Source: Agapetus fuscipes
Lineage: Eukaryota > Arthropoda > Insecta > Trichoptera > Glossosomatidae
Direction: 5' to 3'
NCBI GenBank assembly: GCA_951799405.1
Contig: OX637342.1
Coordinates: forward strand, 17,159,298-17,223,297
DNA: 64,000 nt
Positions 42,051 through 51,579 of this stretch are shown piece by piece. The translations under genes and the position numbers were made by a program. The notes below the pieces were generated by a model that saw only the letters and a list, made by a program, of their open reading frames with translations, was not told where the DNA came from and did not search any database. Positions within the stretch are counted from its first letter, which is position 1; each line of letters opens with the position of its first letter.

Positions 42051-42348
42051 AGGGGCCGTCCATAAATTAAGTCATCGATTTTTGCTGATTTTCGACCCCC
42101 CCTCCCCCTTACAATCATCCTATAGTCATTATCTAATGACCCCCCCCCCCTTCTTGCTGTAATAATGGATGAGCTTAATAATTAATAATGTTATACCTAT
42201 TACTTACATAATATTTTGTATATTTTGTAGAAATTGGTATTTACAAGAACGACGTCACTTTTGGTACTCGTACATCATTTGCCATTATCCGTAGACCAGA
42301 CTCCCCCCCCCCCCTTAATGCGAATGACGTAATATATGGACAGCCCCT
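42051..42348. mobile_element. Terminal-inverted-repeat element (298 bp)
   Basis: Begins AGGGGCCGTCCATAAATTAA and ends TTACGT-type ACGTAATATATGGACAGCCCCT (reverse complement with few changes), with C-runs (CCCCCCC) internally at both sides. Layout and ends resemble a MITE type I recall from many arthropod genomes. No transposase. Target duplication not clear. Confidence 0.65.
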
Positions 42349-42419
42349 AAGCTTATCAAAGAACCAAACACATTATAAATAAATAAAACATGTTATTAAT
42401 AATGTAAAAATAAAACACG

Positions 42420-42545
42420 TTTTTTTTAATCACGAGGTGTTTTATTTCTTCAAGCGTTTTCTATGTTATTGCAGCAAGTTTTTCTCGTGTGGTAACATCA
42501 AAATCTCTCAAGGAAAGAAATCAGCTCGTGAGAAAAAAGTTTTTG
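42420..42545. repeat. Diverged foldback remnant
   Basis: CACGAGGTGTTTTATTTCTT with CAAGCGTTTTCTATGTTATT, facing GGAAAGAAATCAGCTCGTGA. Related to 10905-10950 and 47365-47430 by the GGAAATAAATCAACTCGTGA block. The hammerhead-like core is too decayed to call. Confidence 0.5.
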
Positions 42546-42898
42546 TTTCATTTTTTAATTAATAATTTTGCATTAATATGACTTTATTCTCCGCTTGATA
42601 TTTCCTTCTCAAATATGAAAAATTGATGTATTTGCTACAATTATTGAGAAAAAAAATTTGTCAATAATACTTCCTTCGAGAATATTCTTACACAACAAAT
42701 ATAAATAAAAGTGTAAAAAACAAGCGCAAGACATTTTACCGTTGATTTATTTTCAGAGTTAACTTCTCTATTTTAAATTGATGAATTACTTTTAAATACC
42801 AATCAACACTGTACTCTTTCATACACAGCATTTAATACATAAGAATGACTGGATTGAAGGAATGAAAATTGATAGAAGCTTTTCTACATTCTTTTCAG

Positions 42899-43056
42899 GC
42901 TTACGTGGACATAGTGAAGGCTTGGGGATGGAAGTCTTTCACCATCATCTACGAGAACAACGAGGGCCTGGTGCGCCTGCAGGAACTCCTGAAGTCGCAT
43001 GGACTGTCAGAGTTCCCTATAGCAGTCAGGCAGCTGGGAGACGGAACAGACTACAG
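42899..43056 (+). CDS. Exon of a kainate-type ionotropic glutamate receptor
   Basis: 158-bp coding exon preceded by a polypyrimidine tract and TTCTTTTCAG, followed by GTAAGG. It starts in phase 0 at GCT and ends after two bases of a codon. It encodes AYVDIVKAWGWKSFTIIYEN, NEGLVRLQELLKSHG and PIAVRQLGDGTDYR. This is the amino-terminal (LIVBP-like) domain of insect GRIK-type receptors: the segment after 'W.WKSFTIIYE' forms the first beta-strand of the second lobe, in which 'GL.RLQELL' is characteristic. The protein would be a membrane glutamate-gated cation channel subunit, with this part outside the cell, assembling into tetramers. The ligand-binding and pore domains are not in this window. 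The phase fits exactly with 61783. Subunit identity among the arthropod kainate paralogues is not resolved. Confidence 0.93.
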
Positions 43057-43169
43057 GTAAGGCATTTCACAAAAAAAAATTCTGTGCTTCAACGCTGTGT
43101 AATAATTTCTGGTGAATACTTGTTTGGTTCTTCAGTGAGGACATGGAATCATTTAAATATTAATAAGTA

Positions 43170-43285
43170 CCTTCCTTGACTTATAAGTTGATATGAGTGT
43201 GACCACCTATACTGTAAAATATGGTTCACTTGGCCAATGTCACCCCGGTGTCAGGGAAGGTCGGCAAAAATTGTAGGGTATATGT
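43170..43285 (+). repeat. Repeat C, 5' part
   Basis: TCCTTGACTTATAAGTTGAT to GGTCGGCAAAAATTGTAGGG. It starts 114 bp into the intron, and the next copy follows in inverted orientation, giving a hairpin close to the splice donor. Confidence 0.84.
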
Positions 43286-43556
43286 TCATTTCTAATCTAA
43301 TCTAATCTAAGCTGCAAAGATATATATCATTTAAGATTTATATTAAATGCATTCCCACAAGCAGATGTGTATAATTTTGCGCGAACACATGCCGCATGTG
43401 GACCTACAATATAAAAACCCAATCTCAAATGAACATAAGCCTTGCAGCTCTTGCCGTCCTTCCCTGAAACAGGGGTGACATTGGCAAAGTGAACCAATTT
43501 TTTACAGTATGGGTGGTCAGCCGCATAACAACCTATAACTATAAGTCAAGGAACAT
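43286..43556 (-). repeat. Repeat C, full length
   Basis: CTAATCTAATCTAATCTAAG to AACAACCTATAACTATAAGT and CAAGGAA. It contains the tail repeat AATCT x3. Confidence 0.9.
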
Positions 43557-43646
43557 ACATGACAAATTACATTTTTAAAATCAATAAATAACAATATATA
43601 CATTGACATAAAAAACTAAATCACAAAACCAATTTTACTTTAACAA

Positions 43647-43705
43647 ACCCCAGCCGCCAACATCACAGATCAACCGCCATTTTGTTTCTATCCTTACATA
43701 CTTCT
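43647..43705 (-). mobile_element. LINE 3'-end fragment
   Basis: CCGCCAACATCACAGATCAA, CCGCCATTTTGTTTCTATCC and TTACATACTTC read in reverse as the EVCKDRNKMAVDL-like end and UTR start of the 15253-type LINE. Confidence 0.6.
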
Positions 43706-43808
43706 TTTCATTTGAGGTTTGGATTTTGATTTTTGAAAGAACACATGCATCATTTGTAAACGCGAACTTACATGTGCCTGCATGAAGCATGCATTAAATA
43801 TGAGCCTT
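43706..43808 (+). repeat. Repeat C, 3' part
   Basis: CATTTGAGGTTTGGATTTTG to GCATTAAATATGAGCC. It joins the LINE fragment directly. Confidence 0.75.
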
Positions 43809-43884
43809 CTATATTACCTTTAATTTAAGAAACATTAATTTATTTTTTTATTAAACTACGTTTAAGAAAAAATAATTTTATTTT

Positions 43885-43960
43885 AAATTAAAGATTCATA
43901 TTAAATGCAATCCCACAAGCAGACGCGTATAAGTTCGCACTTGCACATGTCGTATTTGGA
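43885..43960 (-). repeat. Repeat C, internal fragment
   Basis: AAAGATTCATATTAAATGCA, ATCCCACAAGCAGACGCGTA and CTTGCACATGTCG. Confidence 0.75.
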
Positions 43961-43962
43961 AA

Positions 43963-44092
43963 ATGCATGAAAAAGGTAATGGATATAAATGAATGGAAAG
44001 AAGTATGTCAGGATAGGAAAAAATGGAGACAGCTTTGCAGAGGCTCTGGCCAGCCCTAGCGGAATGGCGACAAAGTTACAGTGGCAGTTTAC
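43963..44092 (+). mobile_element. LINE 3'-end fragment
   Basis: Encodes CMKKVMDINEW, EVCQDRKKWRQLCRGSG and a stop, then GCGGAATGGCGACAAAGTTA and CAGTGGCAGTTTACAG, the 3' end of the 62805-64000 LINE. Confidence 0.82.
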
Positions 44093-44097
44093 AGGTT

Positions 44098-44163
44098 TAT
44101 TTATTTTAAATTACAAATCATAAGAGAGCGCCGTTTCTGTGTGTGTCACACCTCAAGGGCCTT
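44098..44163 (-). mobile_element. CR1-like LINE 3'-end fragment
   Basis: AGAGCGCCGTTTCTGTGTGT and GTCACACCTCAAGGGCC match 25672-25705, including the gcgcC-gttt form typical of the LINE rather than of SINE A. Confidence 0.75.
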
Positions 44164-44189
44164 AAAAGTCAATAAGTCTTTGGAACTGA

Positions 44190-45075
44190 GATTGTAGATT
44201 ATATGATGTGTGACATCTGTTCATGGCACCCCACAAACAGCTTGAAGGCTACTGTTTCTCTCATTCGTTCGATTTTTGTGAATTTTCTCGTACAAATTAA
44301 CAAAGAACCATGAAAAGTAGTTTATCGCAGAGTAGCAGCAGATGCTACTTTTTGGGGTCATGGTTTTATGGATCACAGGATGTGTGATATCAGCTGTTCA
44401 TGGCACCTCACAAGTAGCTTAAAGGCTTCTGCTTCTCTTATCTATTCGATTCGTGTGAATTTCCTCGTAAAAATGAGAAGTTTATCACAGAGTAGCAGCA
44501 GATGCTACTTTTTGGGGTCGTGGTTTTATGGGTCACAGGATGTGTGTTATCTGTCTATGGTACTTCCACAAACAGCTAGAAGGCTATTGTTTCTCTCATT
44601 TGTTCGATTTGTGTGAATTACCTCGTAAAAATGAGAAGTTTATCAGAGAGTAGCAGCAGATGCTACTTTTTGGGGTCGTGGTTTTATGGGTCACAGGATG
44701 TGTGATATCAGCTGTCCATGACACTTCCATAAACAGCAAAAAGGCTGCTGCTTCTCTTATTTGTTCGATTTGTGTTAATTTCCTCGTAAAAAGTAACAAA
44801 GGACCATGAAAAGTAGTTTATTGCCGAGTAGCAGCAGATGCTATTTTTTGGGGTCAGGGTTTTATGGGTCACAGGATATGTGATATAAGCTTTCCATGGC
44901 ACCCCACAAATAGCTGGAAGACTACTGTTTCTCTTACTCGTTCGATTTGTGTGAATTTCCTCATAAAAATTAACAAAGTTCCATGAAAAGAAGTTTATCG
45001 CAGAGTAGGAGCAGATGCTACTTTTTGGGGTCATGGTTTTATGGGTCGCAGGATGTGTGCTATCTAACCGTGGCA
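44190..45075. repeat. Tandem array, five units of ~158 or ~177 bp
   Basis: Recurring blocks: GTTCATGGCACCCCACAA, GGCTACTGTTTCTCTCATT, TCGATTTGTGTGAATTTCCT, GAGTAGCAGCAGATGCTACT and TTTTTGGGGTCATGGTTTTA. Unit starts at about 44207, 44384, 44543, 44700, 44879 and 45055 give lengths of about 177, 159, 157, 179 and 176. Short units lack a stretch around TTAACAAAGAACCATGAAAA. The long minus-strand open frames here follow from the repetition and are not taken as genes. The core GTAGCAGCAGATGCTAC is nearly palindromic. Confidence 0.88.
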
Positions 45076-45298
45076 CCCGCAAGAGGCTGCGGGACAGCCC
45101 TCCACTGGTCCCCCCTTTATTTATGAAGACGCCAGAAGGATTTATGGCTCCAGCAGAACCACGTGCGGTGTGCGTTCACAGTTTTACGCTCCCGTGCACC
45201 TAAAATTGTTAAAGATCCAAAAATATAATGTTGCACTTCTGCATTGTGAAGTATTCGTATATTTTCTCCAATCTGTAACTTATAGAGTTGAGCATTAC

Positions 45299-45615
45299 AT
45301 TTTTCAAATTTGCTCTTTGCTGGGTGGAAAAATTCATGACCCTTTACAAAAGACCGGTCATCAAAAGCCTTAAAGCAACTGGGTCTTGCTTGAGAATTGT
45401 AAGCGCTTTGTAGTGACCACTTAGCTCTTTAAAAGTCCGGTCGATAGCTCAGTCGGTAGAGTGCTTGCATTCCATGCCGAGAGCTTGGGTTCGAATCCCA
45501 CCGAGGGTGTCAGAAATGATTTCCCGTTTCAGTGTTTATTTCAAACCCGAAATAAAATACCGGATGGGCTTACTCAGCTTCAGGCCAAGAAGTTACGAAA
45601 AATGTGAAGCTTAGT
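45299..45615 (+). mobile_element. Composite SINE A-B, 5'-truncated
   Basis: SINE A body (TTGCTCTTTGCTGGGTGGAA, AAAGACCGGTCATC, GGGTCTTGCTTGAGAATTG) to about 45436, then SINE B (GTCCGGTCGATAGCTCAGTC; B box GGTTCGAATCC) with a shortened body and GTGAAGCTTAGTAG end. Third example of the fused structure, here on the plus strand. Confidence 0.82.
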
Positions 45616-45617
45616 AG

Positions 45618-45860
45618 TATTTATAGGTTAGTATGAAGCTAAACGACTATACTACAAAAAATGGTGCACTTTGTCAATATCAACCGTGTTTCAGAGCTGG
45701 TCGACAAAAGTTGCAGGGTTCATGTTCATTTCAGGTTTGGATAATAATTTGTAAGTACACATGCAGCATTTGTAAGGGTAAACTTAAACGTGTCTGTTTG
45801 TAGGGATGCATTGAATATGCGTTTTTAATGTAAATACATCTTTGCAACTTGGCTTAAAGA
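45618..45860 (+). repeat. Repeat C, near full length
   Basis: TTTATAGGTTAGTATGAAGC to TTTGCAACTTGGCTTAAAG. It starts where SINE B ends. Confidence 0.8.
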
Positions 45861-46479
45861 ATAAATATTGCGTATTTGTTTATGTAAGCTTGTAGGCAAA
45901 CAAAAACAAAAAAGTAGAAATCATTTTGTGTTTTTTAACTTTTAAGAGTTTGTGAAAAATAATTTTTCATCAAAATAGTTTTGTATAAATTACCATGTAT
46001 TTTTTCCTTTGTAATAAAAATTAAAAACGCAAGAGTCAGTTTACTCTGCTGAAAATCTGTATTGGAATTCCAGTAGCAATATATACATACATATTATTAT
46101 GCTTATCGGTTATTTTCTGTACGTACAAAATAATAAAACATTACGTATTCAAGTAGGTACCTACTCTGATCCCTGGAGATATAAATTATAAAAAAAGCCT
46201 CCCCTCACATAAAGGATTTTGTTTGAACGTTAGTATTTTCTTTGTTGCCTCAAAAATAATATCAAACCTTTGATAGTTTGCAAATCGAAAACAAATAAGA
46301 TTGCTTGGCAGAGGAGAAAGAATTGTATCGCTATGCGGGCGGAAAAAATGAAAAAAATCGTCCAAGGTTTTTCAATTACCCTTGTTTTTATTTACATGTT
46401 ATTGTATGTTTGTTTGTGCCAAGTCAATCTTATTTAATACTGAATCCTTTGGATTGTTTTCTTTCTTTTAGTGTATCAA
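45861..46479. other. AT-rich DNA, no gene seen
   Basis: No recognised repeat or coding signal. Confidence 0.4.
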
Positions 46480-46615
46480 TGTTCACATTGCCAATGTCAC
46501 CCCTGTTTCAGGAAAGGTCGATAGAAGTTCAATCGAGGTTTAGATTGTAATTTGTGAGTACACATGCAGCATTTGTAAGTGCGAACTTACACGACTCTCT
46601 TTGTGGAAATGACCT
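46480..46615 (+). repeat. Repeat C, shortened
   Basis: TTCACATTGCCAATGTCACC, CCTGTTTCAGGAAAGGTCG and GTGAGTACACATGCAGCATT. Both ends missing. Confidence 0.75.
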
Positions 46616-46767
46616 AAAGGGTATCGTTTTGCTGTCAATTACTTCAAACTTAACTAAAAGACCTTTCGTCAATTACAAAAAATAGCTTTGAAAAAGTGTG
46701 AAATTAATAAACTAAATATTTAAAATTAATAATAAACGTGATATTAGTCTTTCCTTCATTTTGATAC

Positions 46768-46940
46768 GACATGAATTTTAGGTACATTTCAACATTTCCA
46801 TGCCTTCAGGCTAACTCAACCTTTCCACGAATGAGTACCAGCCTGGCTGGCGTAGAGCTTGCCTCCTTACCTGTACAAATAAATAATTGTTTACACTCAC
46901 CACATGTAAGTGCATTAGTTTCGTTGTGTATACACATACT
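46768..46940 (+). mobile_element. SINE B, decayed
   Basis: CACGAATGAGTACCAGCCTG, GCTTGCCTCCTTACCTGTAC, AAATAAATAATTG and CTCACCACATG keep SINE B order. The head is lost. Confidence 0.6.
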
Positions 46941-47242
46941 ATTTTTTTTTTAGGTATAAGTTTTCACTTTACTAGCGCAATTTTCCTTGTATTTTTCCAC
47001 AACTTTTCTATTCCATATTTTTAGTATCTCTATATATTCTATTCTCTCCCATTCCTACTTCACTCATAATTCACATCGTTTTCATAAATTTCGCATCCGC
47101 ATAGCGGGCATAAGTTAATTTTGACTTATGTTTCCGAGATAAACAAGTTTTGCACGAAAAAAACAAAGCGATTTCACATCCTTTGTCTCACTTTCGCTTA
47201 AAAAATAAAAAAACAAACAAAAAATTACACAAAAATAATATT

Positions 47243-47326
47243 AATATATCATCATTAAAGCATATATTTTTATCAGAACAATTTTGTTTATTTTTTAAGT
47301 TTAAGGTCTTGTGTATTGTAATTGTG
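47243..47326 (+). repeat. 84-bp direct repeat, copy 1
   Basis: Same as 47904-47987 apart from one clear mismatch (ATTTTG versus ATATTG). Starts AATATATCATCATTAAAGC and ends GTGTATTGTAATTGTG. Confidence 0.9.
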
Positions 47327-47359
47327 AAGATTCACTTTAAATTAATTATAAAAAAAAAT

Positions 47360-47440
47360 TAATTACGATGTGATAGCATCGAAAGCTCGCGAGGAAATAA
47401 ATCAACTCGTGAAGAAACACTTTGCGTTTTATTTATACAT
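47360..47440 (+). repeat. Foldback fragment with a partial hammerhead-like motif
   Basis: GATG TGATAG CATC, GAA, AGCT, C: stem II and a palindromic stem III are present, but the CTGATGA side is lost. GGAAATAAATCAACTCGTGA follows, as in reverse at 10905-10945. Confidence 0.5.
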
Positions 47441-47639
47441 CATTAATTGTTTTTAAATATTTTTTTGGTCCCATATAAACGAAAGAATTTATAATTCTAT
47501 TTATGTTCCTACTCATAAAATTGATTGCTCCTAAAACCAAAATTATTTTCTCACATTATAGTTTTTTATAGAATAATGTTTTGAGCGTTTTAATTTTGTT
47601 TGTTTGTTTTATATATACTTAAATGTAATTTATTGTTTG

Positions 47640-47903
47640 TATTCCTCGACTTAATGGTTGGTATGAGGCTGACCACCCATACTGTAAAAAATGGTTCACT
47701 TTGCCAATGTCACCCCTGTTTCAGGGAAGGTCGGCAAGAGTCGCAGGGCTTATGTTCATTTGAGATTGAGTTTTTTTTATTGTAGGTCCACATGAGGCAT
47801 GTGTTAGGCGCGAACTAATTCATGTCTGCATGTGGGAATGCGTTTTATATAAATCTTAAATGATATATATCTTTGCAGCTTAGATTAGATTAGATTAGAT
47901 TAG
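47640..47903 (+). repeat. Repeat C, full length
   Basis: ATTCCTCGACTTAATGGTTGG to TTAGATTAGATTAGATTAG. Preceded by TTAAATGTAATTTATTGTTT, the LINE 3' end also seen before the copy at 15952. Followed directly by the second 84-bp repeat. Confidence 0.9.
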
Positions 47904-47987
47904 AATATATCATCATTAAAGCATATATTTTTATCAGAACAATATTGTTTATTTTTTAAGTTTAAGGTCTTGTGTATTGTAATTGTG
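47904..47987 (+). repeat. 84-bp direct repeat, copy 2
   Basis: See 47243-47326; the two copies enclose 577 bp that contain the foldback fragment and the Repeat C copy. Confidence 0.9.
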
Positions 47988-48191
47988 TATCATGGGGGGT
48001 AATAGAAACAGAGATACGTATGGTACACAAGGCTTTGAACAATATACATAAGTATCATTATATATACATTGTTCTTGTACATGTATATATTGGGAAGTAC
48101 CCGGCGAGTTTGTTCACAGGATTTCACATTATATACCATACAATGCTTTTACGTAAATAAAAGTAAAATCTTTGTTATATTATGTACATAC

Positions 48192-48723
48192 GCAACGCAA
48201 CTAAGCTACACATATAGTGTAACTTTTTACCTGCGTTATCCCCGAAGGGGTTGCATGTGGCGATTTGGGACCTATTTATTTTTACGGGTAAGGGGGCCGG
48301 CCTCACACCAACCACTTTCAGTTAAAGTAGTGGTGTCCCAGCTACCTAAGGGGGCTGGTTTTCATTTCTTGTGAAAGCTGAGTTAATCATGCCGGTACTT
48401 AATTTTTTGGTTTGAAGTAAACACCGTTCCACTAGGGGTGGCCGGTACCTTCGTCGATGCGTCTCCATTTTTTTTTGTTCTTGCATACCTCTTTTATCTC
48501 TTCAACATTCCTCATTTTGTTTATAAAAACTTTTATTCTCACTCTGCAGGTTCCATTTTTTGCAATCTAACCTATTTGGTTTATCCATTCCTTTCTCGGT
48601 TCTCCCCCTTCCACGTTTTACTTCTGACATTTTCTCTGTGCACTTTCTTCGAACAGCAAAACGGGAAATCATTTCTGACACCCTCGGCATGAAATGCGAG
48701 CACTCTACCAGCTGAGCTATCGA
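48192..48723 (-). mobile_element. SINE B split by a LINE fragment
   Basis: SINE B 3' part at 48192-48427 (GCAACTAAGCTACACATATA to GGTTTGAAGTAAACACCG) and head at 48656-48723 (AAACGGGAAATCATTTCTGA, reversed B box region, CTACCAGCTGAGCTATCGAT). The 228-bp gap holds a LINE end. Confidence 0.82.
48428..48655 (-). mobile_element. LINE 3'-end fragment inserted in SINE B
   Basis: Minus-strand text encodes a decayed GRGRTEKGMDKPNR-like basic block and ends with GGTACCGGCCACCCCTAGTGG, the terminal block of the 52236-type LINE. Confidence 0.7.
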
Positions 48724-49361
48724 TCGGACTAATACAATGTATAAATCTTTTTTTTATCAAAGATTTTTGAAAAAAAATCAATTCTCCGTCATTAAATAGA
48801 GCATGTTTTTTTTACGAAAGCTTAAATGGTAAAATATTTCCATCTTATTGATTTGGTATTCTATGTAAGCTTGTACACATTCAAAACATCAGAAACAAGA
48901 AAGAAAAACAAAGAGAGCTTTTTAGATTGGTTTAGTCTAATAGTATAGTACTACGAGTATACTCGTACTAGTAGTCGATATTGCACAGGGCAAGTAGTAC
49001 CATTATATTAAACGTAAATGGCGTAGGGAGCTGGGAGTATTTTAGACTTTACTTCTGCGTCCATCGGGCCATAAGGAAGACTTGAGATTCCCTCTCAATT
49101 GCTCTGCACCTCGAGTATTAAACTAAAATATATCGTAAACCAAAAAATGTATCAAATCTGTAACGTTTCAAAGAGGTGTGGCTACGGTTTGTATATAATT
49201 TATGGTTGAAGTTAAACGTGAAGTTCAATACTTGGCACTGATCAGTTGGGAGGGAACTGAGAGAGTTGATGCTCTTTGGCAAAACCTTGAAGACTGGAAC
49301 GTTAAAATGAAGTTGCCATAACGCTTAAATTAATATTCTCAAAGGACAGCGAAGTTTTTGT
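48724..49361. other. Non-repetitive DNA, no gene seen
   Basis: No recognised repeat or coding signal. Confidence 0.4.
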
Positions 49362-49617
49362 AGTTCTAATCTAACCAAACTAAGTTGCAAAGATATGTTA
49401 CATTGGAGTATCACATTACATGGATTCCCACAACCAGACACGTACAAGTTCGCGCTTGCACATGCCTCATGTAAACATACAACATAAAAACTAATCTCAA
49501 ATGGACATACACTCTGCAACTCTTGCCGTCCTTCCCTGTAACAGGGGTGATATTGGCAAAGTGAACCATTTTTACAGCATGGGTGGTCAGCCGCATACCA
49601 ACCTATAAGTCAAGGAA
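49362..49617 (-). repeat. Repeat C, full length
   Basis: TCTAATCTAACCAAACTAAG to ACCAACCTATAAGTCAAGGAA, with CCTGTAACAGGGGTGATATT. Confidence 0.88.
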
Positions 49618-49869
49618 CTCAGTAACTATGTAAGTATAATATGTATTTTTGCAAACCAGCTCCATCGAAAGCTGCGAAATTCCGAGCTCAAAAAAAGTGA
49701 TTGCCGTTTGTCTGACCTCCTTGACTCTAAAAATAAATAGGTTTTGCCACTTTAAAGAAAAACTGAATAAATGCTAATTTACTAATTTGAGAAATTATTA
49801 GTTAGGTTTAAGTTAGAATTACGGTCGTTTGACATTTTGACAATTATATTTTTTTTTTTAAAACTGAAC

Positions 49870-50173
49870 AATTTTAAAACTTAATTAAAATCGGATATTT
49901 AACGAACCGTTTGGAGAGAACTTACATCATTCTCTACGTTTCGTCAGCGACGTAGCCGACGTCTTCAGGAGAACATCCTCTCTGTACGGCGACTGAGGAT
50001 GAACACTTCATTGGGTTTTCTTGGGTATATTGGGAACAGTTCATCCTCAGTCGCCGTACAGAGAGGATGTTCTCCTGAAGACGTCGGCTACGTCGCTGAC
50101 GAAACGTAGAGAATGATGTAAGTTCTCTCCAAACGGTTCGTTAAATATCCGATTTTAATTAAGTTTTAAAATT
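49870..50173. mobile_element. Perfect 135-bp inverted repeat with 34-bp loop
   Basis: Positions 49870-50004 and 50039-50173 are exact reverse complements as far as I can read. The arm contains AACGAACCGTTTGGAGAGAA at the outer side, a hammerhead-like motif (49930-49974 on minus; mirrored 50069-50113 on plus) and GGCGACTGAGGATGAAC at the inner side. The loop is ACTTCATTGGGTTTTCTTGG plus 14 bases. Transcribed RNA would form a near-unbreakable hairpin. Decayed relatives lie at 40475-40778, 41300-41400 and 9130-9160. Confidence 0.92.
50069..50113 (+). ncRNA. Hammerhead-like motif (one per arm)
   Basis: TTCTC (stem I), CTGAAGA, C, stem II GTC..GAC with inner pairing (GGCTACGTCGCT), GAA, ACGT (perfect palindrome), A, GAGAA (stem I closes over 5-6 bp). 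Core has CTGAAGA instead of CTGATGA. The mirror copy is at 49930-49974 on the minus strand. Confidence 0.5.
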
Positions 50174-50937
50174 GTTGAGAAATTATTGTTAATGCATTTT
50201 ATTGGATTCAACTTCTCATAGTAAGTGAGTTAATTATAAGGAAGTACTCATGAAAAACTTCTGAACTACAGGATTTTCTCACTTTTTCAGTGTTTTTTTC
50301 GTAGAATATATGTAGAATAACAATTATCTGAGAAACCTATGTAAGCTTAATATGTCACTTACATATTCAGTCTTACCTTTAAGGATTTGCAATTAATGTG
50401 CAGCTTAGTTTCAATAAGTTGACATTTTACTCTTGAAAACAGTAAAAAGAAGCTTATTATTGTTCAGGATTTTCATAGTTACTTTAAAATGAAAAATTAA
50501 GTAAAACAATAAAAGATACAATATTTTCTATCATGTACTTATTTCAAATATGAAAATTTCCTTTTTCAGATTTAGGAGACAACAAAAAATGTTTGTGCAC
50601 CTTTTTAAAAAAACACTTTATTTTTAAGATCATTTCTCCAAACCATAACCATTCTTGAATAAAAAGGTTTTCCCTGTTCTACCATTCCTTATACTGCACT
50701 AGCTGGATTCGAATCTAGGAGTAGAGTAATAACAGAGAGCAGTCACCATCAAAATAGTTCCCTGAAGAAAAGGATGTACAAAAAAACATAATGGTATGAC
50801 TGCCATCGGATCTTCCAGCTCAGAGACGTTGCATTTTTGCTTTCTTTTATCCCTAAAAGATTCCAAAGAATTGCAAGCTTTAAAGCGATTTTATCTTTTG
50901 ATAATTTGCTTTGAAAATGGCATTTGTATCAAATATT
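50174..50937. other. AT-rich DNA, no gene seen
   Basis: A CTAGCTGGATTCGAATCTAG piece at about 50699 looks like a lone B box. No other signal. Confidence 0.4.
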
Positions 50938-51068
50938 TTTTCTTGACTGATAGGTTGGTATAAGACTGACCCCTCACGCTGTGAAAACTTGATTCACTTT
51001 TGGCCATCGCGGTTTTAGAGAATGGCAGCAGAAGTTGTAAGCTTTATTTTTTAAGTAAGTGTATCTAA
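50938..51068 (+). repeat. Repeat C, diverged 5' part
   Basis: TTTCTTGACTGATAGGTTGG, AGACTGACCCCTCACGCTGT and GCAGAAGTTGTAAGC. Confidence 0.7.
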
Positions 51069-51069
51069 A

Positions 51070-51302
51070 ATGCATAATCAAAGTTGCAAAGATACACTGA
51101 CATTTAAGGCTCATATTTGATGCATGCCCACAAAATGGCACATGTTAGTTCGTTCTCACACAATAAAATCAAAACCTCAAATGAACATAAGCACTTCATT
51201 ATTTTTTCTGACTTTCCCTGAAACAGAAGTGACATTGGCAAAAGTTAACCAAGTATTTAAAGCATCGGGGTTAGCATCATACCGACATATTATTCAAGGA
51301 AC
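51070..51302 (-). repeat. Repeat C, near full length
   Basis: TGCATAATCAAAGTTGCAAA to CATACCGACATATTATTCAA and GGAA. Centre CCCTGAAACAGAAGTGACAT. Confidence 0.82.
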
Positions 51303-51334
51303 ATTCTCAGGGGATTTCAGCATTCATCAATATT

Positions 51335-51578
51335 GATATTAGGTTGGTATGCGGCTGACCACCCATGCTGTACAAAATGGTTCACTTAGCCAATATTACC
51401 CCTGTTTCAGGGAAGGTCGGCAAGAGTTGCATGGTGTATGTCCTTTTGAGATTTGGATTTTTATGTTGTAGGTTCACATGTGGCATGTGCAAGTGCGAAC
51501 TTGTACGCCGTATGGGTCTGCTTTTGAAAATGCATATATAATGTGAACCATCAATGTTACATATACTTGGAAATAAGA
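51335..51578 (+). repeat. Repeat C, near full length
   Basis: GATATTAGGTTGGTATGCGG to TTGGAAATAAGATTA. Its 3' end merges into a SINE B. Confidence 0.84.
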
Positions 51579-51579
51579 T

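Noticed and set aside
42862..43179. Alternative 105-codon frame across the receptor exon
   Set aside because: Wrong frame; the other frame fits the receptor family and both splice phases.
44190..45075. CRISPR array
   Set aside because: The window is eukaryotic; units are 158-177 bp with no spacer structure.
44596..45203. Open frames of 60-124 codons in the tandem array
   Set aside because: They arise because a repeat unit happens to be open in one frame; the 158/177-bp unit changes break the frame between units.
47366..47392. Complete hammerhead-like motif
   Set aside because: Stem II and stem III are present, but the CTGATGA side and stem I are missing; listed only as a fragment.
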